NCBI RefSeq assembly: GCF_905163445.1
Contig: NC_053204.1
Span: 10,437,001-10,501,000 of the forward strand
DNA from: Pararge aegeria
Taxonomy: Eukaryota; Arthropoda; Insecta; Lepidoptera; Nymphalidae
DNA: 64,000 nucleotides
Reading direction: 5' to 3'
Positions 1-9,766 of the stretch are shown piece by piece. Below the pieces are notes generated by a model. The model was given only the letters and a program-made list of their open reading frames with translations, had not been told where the DNA came from and searched no databases. Position 1 is the stretch's first letter. Each line of letters starts with the position of its first letter. The translations under genes were made by a program, and so were the position numbers.

Positions 1-109
1 GGCTTTAAACGTTGCTCAAAGCCGAGTCAAATGGCACAAAATCGTCCAAAAAGTTGTTAGTGGAAGGGGTCACGACCCTCAGCAATGAGGAACACGACGT
101 AGAGAGAGA

Positions 110-275
110 GTAGTTTTCACGTGATGCCCGCACAGACAGACAGACAGACAAAAATTAAATAAAAAATCTGTTTTGGACTAAGTATCGATTATAAAGCATC
201 CCCCGGTCAAATTTTTCAAAATATATTAAATGTACAGAAATCTTCCAGTTACAGTTTTATTATAAGTATAGATTG
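110..275 (+). repeat. Interspersed repeat family D fragment
   Basis: The stretch from the 'gtagttttcacgtgatgcc' segment to 'ttattataagtatag' matches the 3' part of a longer repeat at 58390-58825 (same orientation) and, reversed, at 36510-37330. The middle (about 165-240) differs from the 58.7 kb copy and resembles 36530-36600 reversed. Class unknown; the tail suggests an RTE-like LINE or non-autonomous element. Positions 1-109 show nothing I recognise. Confidence 0.5.
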
Positions 276-524
276 TCGCATAGTTAGCTGCTAATATGAG
301 GTTGTTAACTCTTAGGGACCTTGGATATATTTTTAAATACCAACCAATATTTTAGGGTAAATAAGTAACTCAGGATTAGTAATGTCAAAATTGATTATTA
401 AGAGATTTTTTGTGACAATACGAAAACACAATGATACAAAATCGAAATATAGTTTCAAAAATTAAAAAACCCAAAACAAAATGTCTTTCGAAACGTGTCA
501 AAACCCAAAAGAGTTGAGACAGTA

Positions 525-725
525 GCACACAAAGTGTACCCCTAATTGGTTTCCACGCGACATGGCGCCATGATAACAAAACCATGCAATGTAGCAATTA
601 GCGCGTAGCCTTGTAACTAGCCACGGCGGAAGCCACCTAACAGATCAGGGAAATAAATTATACATTCCTAAACTGTCCCTTGTCAGGATCGAACCCGGGA
701 CCTCCGCTCATAAGAACACTGCGGC
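525..725 (-). mobile_element. SINE family C copy, diverged
   Basis: Reverse orientation. The tRNA-like head lies at the right end ('ggatcgaacccgggacctcc' is a B box read backwards) and the body includes the 'ctaattggtttccacgcgac' and 'ctagccacggc' segments shared with fuller copies at 7548-7812 and 52505-52852. The region 385-520 to its left shows no gene. Confidence 0.6.
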
Positions 726-902
726 TTTAAAAAACTTAAACTAAAAATTAGTGAAACAAATTTAAATTTATCGACGTTCTTAACTGGCCAACCCTACACC
801 GTTTGCTTTGGAAACCGCATTTTGTGGAAGTCGCGGCGTTTCCAAAATTGGATTTGCTCTGTGAGCTGTAAGTCTGATTAAAACCGTTTTAGGAGCCACT
901 TT

Positions 903-1015
903 GACGACCTCCTTGCGCATCGGTGAGCGCTGCGGTTTAAGTGGGAGGTCCTTGGTTCGATCCCCAGGAGGGCTAATTTAGGAATTCATAATTTCTGAAT
1001 TTTCCCCGATCATGT
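903..1015 (+). mobile_element. SINE family C copy, head only
   Basis: tRNA-like head with an A-box-like 'gcgcatcggtgagcgc' and a B box 'ggttcgatcccc', followed by the start of the body ('aattcataatttctgaattt'). Truncated before the rest of the body. Confidence 0.6.
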
Positions 1016-1204
1016 CTGGTACCTACCAATAAACACATTCATCAAGCGGTTTAGCGTTCATCACAAAACAAATTAGGGTAATAATTTGTTTTGTGATGAA
1101 CATGATTTGTTTGAATAAAGCCGGTCCCGCCGACGGCTAGGTCAGCTTCGATCAGCTCCTTGCATATTATCATAAACTTCCTAAAATTAAGTAACGCCTG
1201 CATT

Positions 1205-1382
1205 AACGGCCGACTGGCGCAGTGGGCAGCGACCCTGCTTTCTGAGTCCAAGGCCGTGTGTTCGATTCCCACAACTTGAAAATAGTTGCGTGATGAACAT
1301 GAATGGTTTTTAAGCGTCTGGGTGTTTGTCTGTATATTATTAGTATTTATGTATATTATTAATAAATATATTCTTCAGTCAA
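1205..1382 (+). mobile_element. SINE family A copy, 3'-truncated
   Basis: tRNA-derived head ('ggcgcagtgggcagcgac' A box; 'gttcgattccc' B box) and part of the family body ('gtctgggtgttt', 'gtatttatgtatatta'). It stops at 'cttcagtca', where an RTE-like coding fragment begins, so the usual tail is missing. Confidence 0.8.
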
Positions 1383-1610
1383 ATGATGAGGAACCGAAAA
1401 TAAGACCTCATCATACAGGGCAGGATCCAAGGAAACGAATCTTTGGGCGAAGAAGAAAATCTTGGCTTAATAACCAACGCCAATGGTTTGGAAAAGGCAC
1501 TCCTTCCCTATTCAGAGACGCGGCATCAAAAATTCAAATCAATGCTCGCCGACCTTCGAAACAAGATGGCACTTCGAGAAGAAGAAGTTTTTAAAAGTAA
1601 TAGATAGGAA
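1383..1610 (+). pseudogene. RTE-like LINE ORF2, C-terminal fragment
   Basis: The plus-strand translation contains GRRRKSWLNNQRQWFGKGT followed by LFRDAASK and a Lys/Arg-rich end. This matches the C-terminal tail typical of RTE-type endonuclease/reverse transcriptases and the related piece at 57185-57517 (GRRKKSWLRNIREWTG). Only the last ~70 codons remain, and there is no RT or endonuclease domain. Its left edge is the truncated SINE; no LINE tail is visible to its right. Non-functional fragment. Confidence 0.6.
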
Positions 1611-1611
1611 C

Positions 1612-1665
1612 CTACAGTTTCTTCAGCTTCTCGCGGAGTATAGCAAATTTAGCATAAAGTTCGTT
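1612..1665 (+). mobile_element. MITE family M fragment (one terminal arm)
   Basis: Contains 'ctcgcggagtatagcaaatt', the right terminal arm of the fold-back family seen complete at 6815-7044. Confidence 0.45.
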
Positions 1666-1870
1666 GAGGTTGCGCCAAATATTAATTGATTCTTCACCTA
1701 AATACCGGCGCCCTCATGCGCCTCTAAAACACTAGAACGCAGAGCTGCCACTTAAATTAACAAAAGCAAACGATTAAGACACTTACTTTCCGGTTGCGAA
1801 AAGTAACGGGTAATACGAATTTACTGGCTGCCTGAAATAAAACCGTAAAATATCATAATTTACCTTTCCA

Positions 1871-2336
1871 AAGTCAAAGTCACAAATATCTTTATTCAAG
1901 TAGACCCAAAGGTGGCACTTTTGATGCGTACATAAGAATTACACGGTACTGAGATGATGGCGATAACCACATTCGTAAACTTAAAACTAAAGCTACGAGG
2001 GTTCCAAACGGTCTAACAAGTTTTTTGTTATCACTATCTCACAATGTCATTTTAAATTATTAGAAGAGCAACCTGGTTAGAGCAATAATTTACACCCAAG
2101 CTTTTTTATCGAATTCGTAGTCCTTTATACTATAATAGGACTTTTCTATAAGCTTACGTTTAATACAAACTTTGAACTTTTTAAGAGACATCTCCAAGAT
2201 GACAATTGGTAGTTTATTGTAGAATGATATGCAATTTCCTTTAAACGAATTATGAATTCTATGTAACCTAGTATATCGCACTGTAAGTTTATTCTTACTT
2301 CTAATGTTTAAATTATTGCAGTCACATTCCATTTCA
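1871..2336 (-). pseudogene. LINE family J, 3' fragment with ORF2 C-terminus
   Basis: Minus-strand fragment. At 2090-2332 it encodes the end of a LINE ORF2 (SFKGNCISFYNKLPIVILEM, then KKFKVCIKRKLIEKSYYSI), a fold shared with the family K tail at 46085-46348. The 3' end toward 1871 carries the 'aagtcaaagtcaaatat' tail common to copies at 5815-6478, 44205-44425, 53478-53793 and 60103-60243. No catalytic domain is left. Confidence 0.65.
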
Positions 2337-2439
2337 ATAAGATCCTTTTAAGCATAATTCTTTATTGCTTGTGTCAAAAACGATAACATAAGTGGTAGTG
2401 TTCGAGAAGAGAGGACTTTGTGAGGAATATTTGAACCAA

Positions 2440-2770
2440 TGGACGGCGTGCTCCGGCACTGAGAAGAGCCAGGAAGAAACTCAGTAGTTGCTCTTTTCCA
2501 ACATCAACTACAATCATTTTTCTATCTTGCGGGAGGTGAGAGCGAAGCTGGCTGCTTCCAATCTACCTTGTCATTAAGAAATTCATCAAATGTATAGTAA
2601 CCTCGCTGTATTAGATGTGTTTTTACAGATTTTTTAAATGTATGCAACGGTAGGTCCAGAATTAGCTTAGGAATCATGTTGTAAAAGCGTATACTCAGTC
2701 TGACAAAGGAGTTCTGCACCTTTCGCAGACGATACTAATTTATGTCCGTTTCTGGAATCTTAAAATAACT
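2440..2770 (-). pseudogene. LINE family K, ORF2 C-terminal fragment
   Basis: Minus-strand translation of 2522-2719 gives SFVRLSIRFYNMIPKLILDL and HLIQRGYYTFDEFLNDKVDW, nearly the same as the plus-strand fragment at 46085-46348. Toward 2440 lies part of the 3' UTR ('tggctcttctcagt' reversed). The part left of it (2340-2440) is only weakly similar. Confidence 0.65.
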
Positions 2771-3330
2771 TAATATCGTTTGGCGCATACACATTGTATA
2801 TAATGGAATTCCGCAAAGTACCTGCTTCGATCAAGCAGGGAGTCTGTTAAAAAGTCTCATATACAACATGCTGATATTTTCCAGGGTTTACCGACAGCGG
2901 TAATATTATAAAGGAGGCGGATTATATTGTTTTCATCCCCGCCGCCACGTTCATCCCCTTGCGAGGAGCATCACAATGGTGGAGTTACGCTTCAGTCTGA
3001 CGGTCTTGCGAAGCTATAAGTGCCAATTCTGTTAAACTTAAATCTATTACTAAACCAAATTGACAGGTCCTTCGCGCGACGCGACTATAGAAATAAACCA
3101 AAGTACCAAACCTTAGTCCTAGTAAAGCTTCTTGTGACAGAGCACTTCAGAGGAACTACCGCCATGCTTATTTCTGCTGCGAAGCTGAATTGTTGCAATG
3201 CTGTGTGAGAAAAGTGGAATAGGGTCCAACAATGCTTCTGAACATTATGCAAAAACGAGGTAAGGCCGAAAGGGATCAGCAAAAAAAAAAACTTAAAATG
3301 AAAATTTATTTTGTTCACATAAAAAAATAG
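2771..3330. other. No gene; degenerate repeat sequence
   Basis: No supported gene. About 3100-3240 shares the segment 'catgcttatttctgctgcga' with 55350-55470 read in reverse, so it is an old dispersed repeat, probably LINE-derived. The short open frames on both strands here look like chance openings. Confidence 0.4.
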
Positions 3331-3483
3331 CAGATAAGGCGGAGAACTTCTGTTAAGTTTGAAACCTATGCCAGAAGATCACGCTCTTCCATTACAAACA
3401 CATTTTTATTTCAATTTATTTGTATAATACATTTTTTTTTTCTGACATGCGTGTAAAACATGCAGTGTGAGTGCAATTATGTT

Positions 3484-3570
3484 ATGTGTACGTACGTGCG
3501 CGTGTGTGTGTGTGTATGTGTATGTGTGTGAACGTGCTTGCGTGCGTACGTGTGTATGCGTGCGGCTGAT
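3484..3570. repeat. GT/GTAC-rich microsatellite
   Basis: Run of alternating purine-pyrimidine (GT, GC and GTAC steps), a Z-DNA-prone composition. Confidence 0.85.
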
Positions 3571-3639
3571 TATTACTTAAGTAATAAACCTTATTGTTTA
3601 ATAAATGTAATGACTCTTATTTTAGCAGTTGCAAAAGGA

Positions 3640-3902
3640 GTTCAGTTTTTCCATATGTTAGTGATATGTTGGCAAAAGGCAGATGAAGCCTGATCAGACA
3701 GCCCCCTTTCTGAAGTCATGCGTGTTGCAGTACCGGGAAGGACGGTCGAGGTGTTAACTGACCTGTTGACATCCATGAGGATATCCTCATGCTGTGTTCC
3801 GGTCTCAAGGGCGTGGTGCCCGGAGCAATACTGCAAAAAAATGCATGGCAGTAGTACTTCCCTGGACGAGTTCTGCCACAAAACACTCCACTACTTACTA
3901 TG
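3640..3902. other. No gene seen
   Basis: Moderately GC-rich sequence with short open frames on both strands that overlap each other. No domain or splice pattern supports coding. Confidence 0.35.
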
Positions 3903-4143
3903 AAAATGAAGCTTAATTTGAAATACTCCGCAAAAAGCAGGAGTATCAGAATCGTGTAATATATTGTTTCCTCAATGTTTATGCTCCACATCAAATCGAT
4001 CTTCGGCAATGTACTCTCTACGCAAGTTTCAGTCCGGCACCGGAGCATCCTCAGGAGATGTTGACTTGACAATGAATAATTGTTGTCTCATATAACAGGT
4101 TCTCCTGCTTTTCGCGGTGTATAGCAAATTAAGCTTCATTTTC
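3903..4143. mobile_element. MITE family M copy with terminal inverted repeats
   Basis: Ends are inverted repeats: 'gaagcttaatttgaaatact' on the left and 'gtatagcaaattaagcttc' on the right, with 'agcaggag'/'ctcctgct' inside. The centre holds 'caatgtactctctacgcaag' and 'ggagcatcctcaggagatg', shared with 51236-51470 and 53255-53440. No coding capacity. Confidence 0.7.
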
Positions 4144-4144
4144 A

Positions 4145-4415
4145 AAGCCACTTCTTCACTTTCGGGGGGAAGTTCGAATCCCAGCGCGCACATCTAACCT
4201 GCGTTTTAAGCAATTAAAATATCACTTGATTCAACGGTGAAGAAAAACATCGTGAGGAAACCCGCATCTCTGAGAGTTCTCCATAATGTTTTCAAAGGTG
4301 TGTGAAGTCCACCTATCTGCACTGGGCCAGCGTGGTGGACTACGGCCTAAACCCCCCTTTTTCCAAGACCCTTGCCCTGTATTGGGCTGGTAAAGGGTGA
4401 TGATGATGAACGCCT
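4145..4415 (+). mobile_element. SINE family B copy
   Basis: Begins with a degraded tRNA-like B box ('aagttcgaatcccagcgcg'), then 'aacatcgtgaggaaacccgc', 'gagagttctccataatg' and 'actgggccagcgtggtggac', ending 'ggctggtaaagggtgatgat'. The same sequence occurs at 47905-48155 (+) and 51550-51835 (-). Confidence 0.7.
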
Positions 4416-4744
4416 GCTTCTATCCAATAGCTCTACCACTTCATGAAACCTCTATTACAGATAACTTCATGAATTCGCTTACATATCTTAGCTCGGGATA
4501 TAAGACGTTGACATCAAACGAAGAATAAAAGGGTGGCATCAATCTCAGTGGAAAAAAACACCATTAGGAAGTAAACTGTCCCCATTAGGGGGACTCAGAG
4601 CCAAATGTCTGTCCATTTGTCACCGCGGGTAATTCTGTTACCTCAGCCGAGCGACGCATGAGAATTACGCTTGTATTAACCGGAGATTACGTGGGCCATT
4701 TGGGAGTGGATTTACTGACTTTTTTTTGTCTATAAAAATTTTTT
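4416..4744. other. No gene seen
   Basis: AT-rich spacer without a supported ORF, splice pattern or repeat match that I can identify. Confidence 0.4.
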
Positions 4745-5015
4745 TGACGGCCGATTGGCGCAGTTTGCAGCGACCCTGCTTTCTGAGCCCAAGGCCGTGG
4801 GTTCGATTCCCACTACTGGAAAATGTTTGTGTGATGAGCATGAATGTTTTTCAGTGTCTGGGTGTTTATACGTATACTCTAAGTATTTATGTATATTATT
4901 CATAAAACTATTCATCAGTCATCTTAGTACCCATAACACAAGCTACGCTTACTTTGGGGCTAGAAGGCGATGTGTGTATTGTCGTAGTATATTTATTTAT
5001 TTTATTTATTTATTT
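4745..5015 (+). mobile_element. SINE family A, full-length copy
   Basis: Complete copy: tRNA head ('ggcgcagtttgcagcgac', 'ggttcgattccc'), body ('gtgtctgggtgttt', 'tcatcagtcatcttagtacc', 'ataacacaagctacgctt', 'ggggctagaaggcgatgtg') and a (TTTA)n tail. A useful reference for the family. Confidence 0.9.
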
Positions 5016-5184
5016 AGACTGCCGCACAATAAATGTATTCAAACATTGCAGTAGGTATTTCTTGGTTAGTAAAAAGTTTTTTTTTTTTTTTTAATAAAAT
5101 ATATTTTATTATCGCTAGCTGTTGCCTGCGTTCTTTGTCCGCATTAATTAAGGTATATTACAAATCCTGCAGGTAAGTATTGAT

Positions 5185-5300
5185 TCTGTAAGTGTCCACC
5201 AATCCGCACTGGGCCAACGTGGTGGACTACGGTCTTAACCCCTTCTCATTCTGAGAGGAAACCCGTGCCGTATGGTGCCGGTAACAAGTTGATGTTGATG
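5185..5300 (+). mobile_element. SINE family B, 3' fragment
   Basis: 'gcactgggccaacgtggtgg' and the 'cccgtgccgtatggtgccgg' end correspond to the 3' part of family B. Confidence 0.55.
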
Positions 5301-5344
5301 TTGAGCACTTTATACCAAAGTCTCAAGCTACGTGTACGACCAGT

Positions 5345-5816
5345 GTTTAGCCATCTCTATGGCGTAGTAGTCTTAAAAGTGGAAGGTCCCAAGTTCAAAC
5401 AAGGGTAGCTCGGGAACTTATAATAATAATAATAATAACGTTTAATTCAGATAAAAATCCATAGCTGCAACAATAACAATTATCTTATTTACTATATTAT
5501 AAACTAAAATTGGCCAAACATATAAATAAAAAAAAATTTGGAATCTCCTAACTAAGGTAAATACCCTCTTGAGCACCTGGTGTGTGAGTGTGCACCAACC
5601 CAGTGCTCCATAAAGGGATTTTCCCATTTATTGGTTAATATTTATAAATAAAAAAAATATATAAATATATATACTTATAAATTCTGAATTTTCATTGGAC
5701 CGATCTTGTGGGCTTCGGCCGTGGCTAGTTATTCTCCTATACCAGCAAAGAGGTGCCGCCAAGCGATTTCACGTTCAGGTACTGTGCCGCGTAGAAACCA
5801 ATTGGGGGTATAAAGT
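5345..5816 (+). mobile_element. SINE family C copy interrupted by other sequence
   Basis: The head at about 5345-5411 ('ggcgtagtagtcttaaaagt', 'aagttcaaac') and the body at 5684-5816 ('gggcttcggccgtggctagt', 'gtagaaaccaattgggggta') are separated by about 270 bp of unrelated AT-rich DNA that starts with an (AAT)n run at 5420-5438. A short tandem or element insertion probably split the SINE. Confidence 0.5.
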
Positions 5817-5960
5817 CAAAGTCAAATATTTATTTCATCAAATAAGCACATAGATGGCACTTTAAGAGCGTTGATTATTACAAAATGTGTACATAGCAGT
5901 GAATAGTGATGGCGATAACTACATTCGTAAACCTGAAACTAAAGCAACGAGGGTTCCAAA
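5815..5960 (-). mobile_element. LINE family J 3' end, reverse copy
   Basis: Starts with the reversed tail 'aaagtcaaagtcaaatattt' and runs to 'acgagggttccaaacgcg'. It abuts a forward copy of the same family, making a convergent or back-to-back pair. Confidence 0.65.
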
Positions 5961-5964
5961 CGCG

Positions 5965-6478
5965 CCCAAATATATGTGTTTCATATATAACGTATTAGAA
6001 GTAAGAATAAAGTTACAGTGCAATAAACTAGGTTACATAAAATTCATAATTCGTTTAAAGGAAATTGCATACAATTCTACAGGAAACTACCAATTGACAT
6101 CTTGGAGATGTCTCTTAAAAAGTTCAAAGTTTGTAACGTAAGCATATAGAAAAGTCCTATTATAGTATAAAGGGCTACGTAATCGATAAAAAAGCTTGGG
6201 TGTAAATTATTGCTCTAACCAGGTTGCTCTTCTAATAATTTAAAATGACATTGAGAGATGGTGATAACAAAAAAAAAACACCCGGCTAAGTTTGTTGTGG
6301 GCTTCTTCTTAGACCAGGACGCGTTCGGATTCCTCGTAGCTTCAGTTTTAAGTTTACAAATGTGGTTATCGCCATCATCTCACTACCGTGTAATTCTTAT
6401 GTACGCATCAAATGTGCCACTTATGGGCCCTACTTGAATAAAGATATTTTTGACTTTGACTTTGACTTTAACTTCTAC
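5965..6478 (+). pseudogene. LINE family J 3' fragment, forward copy
   Basis: Contains a decayed ORF2 end (similar in nucleotide sequence to the reverse of 2090-2332), then the 3' UTR ('gcttctaataattt', 'ggttatcgccatcatctcac') and the 'gactttgactttgacttt' tail. Frames are broken. Confidence 0.65.
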
Positions 6479-6814
6479 ACCCTTAACAGGTTAGCCAGTT
6501 ACCACCTTAGACTGCATTACTTTCATGGGTAGGAGACAGTTATCGCCCCGGGGAAAGGATATAAATATATCTTCTCCCACAGCTTTATCAACTCTCAGAG
6601 CACTGGCGCACTAGTGGAACTTCTCCTATTCAATGTTCCCGTGCTTTAGCAGATGGAGACGTGAATTATACCACGTCTCAGGGGGCATTAACAGGGCATA
6701 TAATTATCTCCTGCCTAGGCTAGCCCTGCTGATAAAAAAACCAAAAAAAAACCAGTAATATTCTTGTATATTGTATAGAAGCAGGCGTTACTTTGCGGAA
6801 ATCCATGATATATT

Positions 6815-7044
6815 ATCAAAATAAGGCTTAATTTGCTATACTCCGCGAAAAGCAGGAGAATCTGTGTGGTGTAATTTATAATTTCTTCAATCCTTATACT
6901 CCACACCACACAGATCCTCGGCAATACACCCTCTACGCCGAGGATCTGTGTGGTGTGGAGTATAAGGATTGAAGAAATTATAAATTACACCACACAGATT
7001 CTCCTGCTTTTCGCGGAGTATAGCAAATTAAGCTTAATTTTGAT
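6815..7044. mobile_element. MITE family M, near-perfect 230-bp palindrome
   Basis: Two ~108-bp arms (6815-6922 and 6937-7044) pair almost without mismatch around a 14-nt centre (6923-6936). The only visible difference is an extra base in 'aaggcttaa' on the left against 'aagcttaa' on the right. The terminal parts are the family M ends ('agcaggag'/'ctcctgct'). No ORF. In single-stranded form it would fold into a long hairpin. Confidence 0.85.
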
Positions 7045-7289
7045 AAGTAATATTCTTTTCTTCGCTCCATTTTCGCGCTGGGATATTATTTATTTATGCA
7101 CAGAATCCATGCATTAACACTACGGATACTGGACATGACATAATATGAATGATGGAAGGACATGCATATCTCTCCTGGCTTGCTTATAAAGCGCATGCAT
7201 ATATTCTTTGAAGCTATGAATAAGCAATGTTTCGCTAAAAATGTTTTGGACAAAATATTGCATTTTTTCTGTAAGTAAATGTGAAGGGG

Positions 7290-7500
7290 GTGACATCGGC
7301 TTTACTTTCAGGGGGCCGAATTTGAACCCCGGCACGGACCTCTAACTTTTCGGAGTTATCTGCTTTTTTAATTGAAGCAATTAAATTTAACGGTTAAGGA
7401 AAACATCGTGACGAAACATGTATGCCTGATAGATCTCCATAACGTTCTCAAGGGCGTTGTGGAGTCCATCAACCCGCAATGGGTAGCCGCGGTGGTTTAC
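7290..7500 (+). mobile_element. SINE family B copy
   Basis: 'ggccgaatttgaaccccgg' (B-box region) then 'aggaaaacatcgtgacgaaa' and 'tagatctccataacgttctc'. Diverged and truncated at the right. Confidence 0.6.
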
Positions 7501-7547
7501 GGACTAGCTCTTGACGACCTTGAACTTTGACACCCTCCCTTTGCCTT

Positions 7548-7812
7548 CCCTGGCGCAATGGTGAGCGCTGTGAATTTAACTAGGAGGTCCCGGGTTCGAG
7601 TCCTTGCAGGGGAAATTTGAGAATTTATTATTTCTGAATTTAGTGGCAGGCTTTGGCCGTGGCTAGTTTCCACCTTACTGACAAAGACATGCCGCTACGC
7701 GATTTAATGTTCCGGTGCGATGTCGTGTAGAAACCGATTAGGGGGTATGACTACCATACTCCCTAACAGGTTAGCCCGCTACCATCTTCGACTGCATCGT
7801 CACTTGTATTGG
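7548..7812 (+). mobile_element. SINE family C, near-complete copy
   Basis: tRNA-like head ('ggcgcaatggtgagcgctg'; B box 'gggttcgagtcc'), then 'gccgtggctagtttccacc', 'tgccgctacgcgattta', 'gtagaaaccgattaggggg' and 'gctaccatcttcgactgcat'. A reference copy for the family, matched in reverse at 52505-52852. Confidence 0.75.
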
Positions 7813-7899
7813 AATAGAAAAAAAAAAGTTTAACTTGAGCAAAGCTTACGTTACTTACGTACTACGTAGGTATTTTGTGTATATTCATCATTCATTCAC

Positions 7900-8140
7900 T
7901 GCGGCAACAGCGACTGGTTGTCTTTTTTTTCCACCCTCCGCTTGCGGGGCTTTTGAATGCCCAAGAAACCGGTGGTCAGGGCTCCAGAGTGAGGAACCTC
8001 CTCACAATACGCGCCGTTTCAAGGACTACTGCCTTCTGTATCCGAGCCTTGATCCAACAACCAAGCGAAAGCTTCTTAAGATGGTGGTCGTAGCTTTTCG
8101 CGAGAACACCATTCACTGAAACGACGATCGGAACAACAAC
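7900..8140 (-). pseudogene. LINE ORF2 tail fragment (LSLGCWIK...RIVRRFLTL)
   Basis: Minus-strand translation across about 7985-8120 reads SYDHHLKKLSLGCWIKARIQ followed by KAVVLETARIVRRFLTLEP. From memory this segment is typical of C-terminal regions of LINE-encoded ORF2 proteins (a 'xQKAVLLGTARIVRRFL'-type block). It is short, has a stop just after, and no RT core is present. The plus-strand open frames here are shadows. Confidence 0.5.
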
Positions 8141-8144
8141 GGTC

Positions 8145-8699
8145 GACTCAACAGATAGATTATATAGATTAGATTAGATTATTATTATTTTATATTATAT
8201 GTAAGGGCTTCGCTCATGCGCCCTAATGTGACTTATATACCCTATTTTAGCACTAAATATGCGTGCACAGTAAGGACATGTAAGGGTACCGTCAACGTAG
8301 TTGTAGGTAATATTGGAGGGTGGCCTTGCTTGAAGATGGTCACGTTAAGCATCATGTTCGTTCCTCCTTTTGTCTTCGAAGTAGCTGGTACTCTGCTGGA
8401 CTAAATGCCTCCATTGCGTTCGATTTCCAGCTAGACTTTCCCAATGCGTGACGTTTATATTGCATCGAGACAAATGTCGCTAAAAAAATCCTCGTTCTGA
8501 GAGTTGACTTAAGTACACGTGAATGTTGAATGATAGAAATCCTTCAGTCGCCAGCTAGCCCGGTGTATGACAAGCACGTGTTCGAATTAAACCGAACAAA
8601 CCCCCCTTCTTTATACACTTCGCGCCTGTAAACACCAATATTTAAACAATTGTTTATTCCGAAATGTTTGAAATGATTTAAATACTCTGGATGCGACAT
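8145..8699. other. No gene seen
   Basis: Contains an (ATTAG)n-like stretch near 8165-8190 and otherwise unremarkable sequence. The open frame at 8216-8404 has no recognisable domain or splice context. Confidence 0.35.
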
Positions 8700-8915
8700 G
8701 ATTACTGAAGTAGAGGTGTGCTGGCCACGGGCTACATCGCGCTATGTATCTTACATACAAGCTTTGAAATTCGGTATTACTTATGCTATGGAAAAGGTCA
8801 TGTACTTTCTATACCGATCTCTCAAATAGTGCCCGTGGTAAGATTAAAAATTGTTAACGAGCGAAGCTTTACGCCCTATTATGAAGTTCACGCAGACGTC
8901 GCGACCAGAAGCTAG
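8700..8915 (+). mobile_element. Helitron-like element, 3' end
   Basis: The right end reads 'gcagacgtcgcgaccagaag' followed by CTAG (8912-8915) and a T, matching the 3'-end style of the other elements here ('cgaagtcgcgggcaacag' + CTAG). The left end is not identified, so the start is approximate. It abuts a SINE-A tail directly (see findings). Confidence 0.5.
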
Positions 8916-9003
8916 TTAATCATAAATAACATATTCATCAGTCATCTTAGGATTCATAACACAAGCTACGCTTACTTCGGGGCTAGATGGCGGTGTGTGT
9001 ATT
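8916..9003 (+). mobile_element. SINE family A, 3' part only
   Basis: Starts 'ttaatcataaataacat', then 'attcatcagtcatcttagg', 'ataacacaagctacgctt' and 'ggggctagatggcggtgtg'. The first base corresponds to the exact SINE position where two other copies carry Helitron insertions. Confidence 0.75.
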
Positions 9004-9019
9004 TATAATCTTATAGTCA

Positions 9020-9225
9020 GAGTTGGCCGTGTGACGGCGTATCACCACCCCTTGTCTTCCTGCGGTTGTCGTACGAGGTGACTAAGGGAATTTAGGGGGA
9101 ACGGGCAGCAGCCTCCTCTGTGCTACTACTACCATCTACCTCAAACGTTATGGGCAAACCCTCCCATTCGGAGAGGCCTTTAGTGCAGCAGTGGAATGTT
9201 ATAAGCTATTGATTGAGTCTTAAAG
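9020..9225 (+). repeat. Dispersed repeat, LINE-3'-UTR-like
   Basis: Contains 'cgaggtgactaagggaattt', 'gggcagcagcctcctctgtg' and 'ctactaccatctac'. A second, shorter copy lies at 42686-42765. From memory such sequence occurs in 3' regions of insect LINEs; no ORF remains. Confidence 0.45.
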
Positions 9226-9428
9226 TCTTCTGGCCACATCTAGGCGCTTTAGCATCTACCCACATCGGACGTGTGTTGTTATGCAAGCTCACGTATAGCC
9301 CCTAAACTGCTTAGTAACTTTTACGACGCGCCTCAGCGATGCTATTTTTATGCGAGTTTATGAACAACGTGTGTGTGGACCCACGTGTCTTATAAGGCGG
9401 GTCTGTTTACACTTAATCACATTTATTG

Positions 9429-9754
9429 AAGTAAAACTGCTTTAGGCGCGACTAGGGAGTAACTCAGATTTTTTTCTGACGGAAGTAACGCGTCAGACGT
9501 CGTCGTCTCGTTAGGCGCGCCATCAGGCGTCGTCATACGTCAGACGTCTGTGTAGTTTCCGCTATTTTGAAAATATTATAAATATTTTTACATTGTTTCA
9601 GTTGTATACACTCCGCGTCGCAGGCGAATCAGGACCAATCTATACGGAGCGATGTGTGGCCTACAAGGGTATATAGCAAAACTTATTTAACTGTTTTTTA
9701 CTTTTTGAAGTAAAACTTCTTTAGGCGCGACTAGGAAGTAACTCAGATTTTTTT
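9429..9754. repeat. Pair of ~47-bp direct repeats, 278 bp apart
   Basis: The segment 'gaagtaaaactgctttaggc' through 'agtaactcagattttttt' at 9429-9476 recurs at 9707-9754 with few changes. Between the copies is a CpG-rich piece with repeated 'cagacgtc' and 'ggcgtcgtc' words (9480-9545). The right copy ends immediately before the LINE at 9767. No coding evidence in 9226-9766. Confidence 0.6.
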
Positions 9755-9766
9755 ACGCTTATTAAG

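Noticed and set aside
8216..8404. 62-codon plus-strand frame with hydrophobic end
   Set aside because: No family resemblance, no acceptor/donor context in phase with anything nearby.
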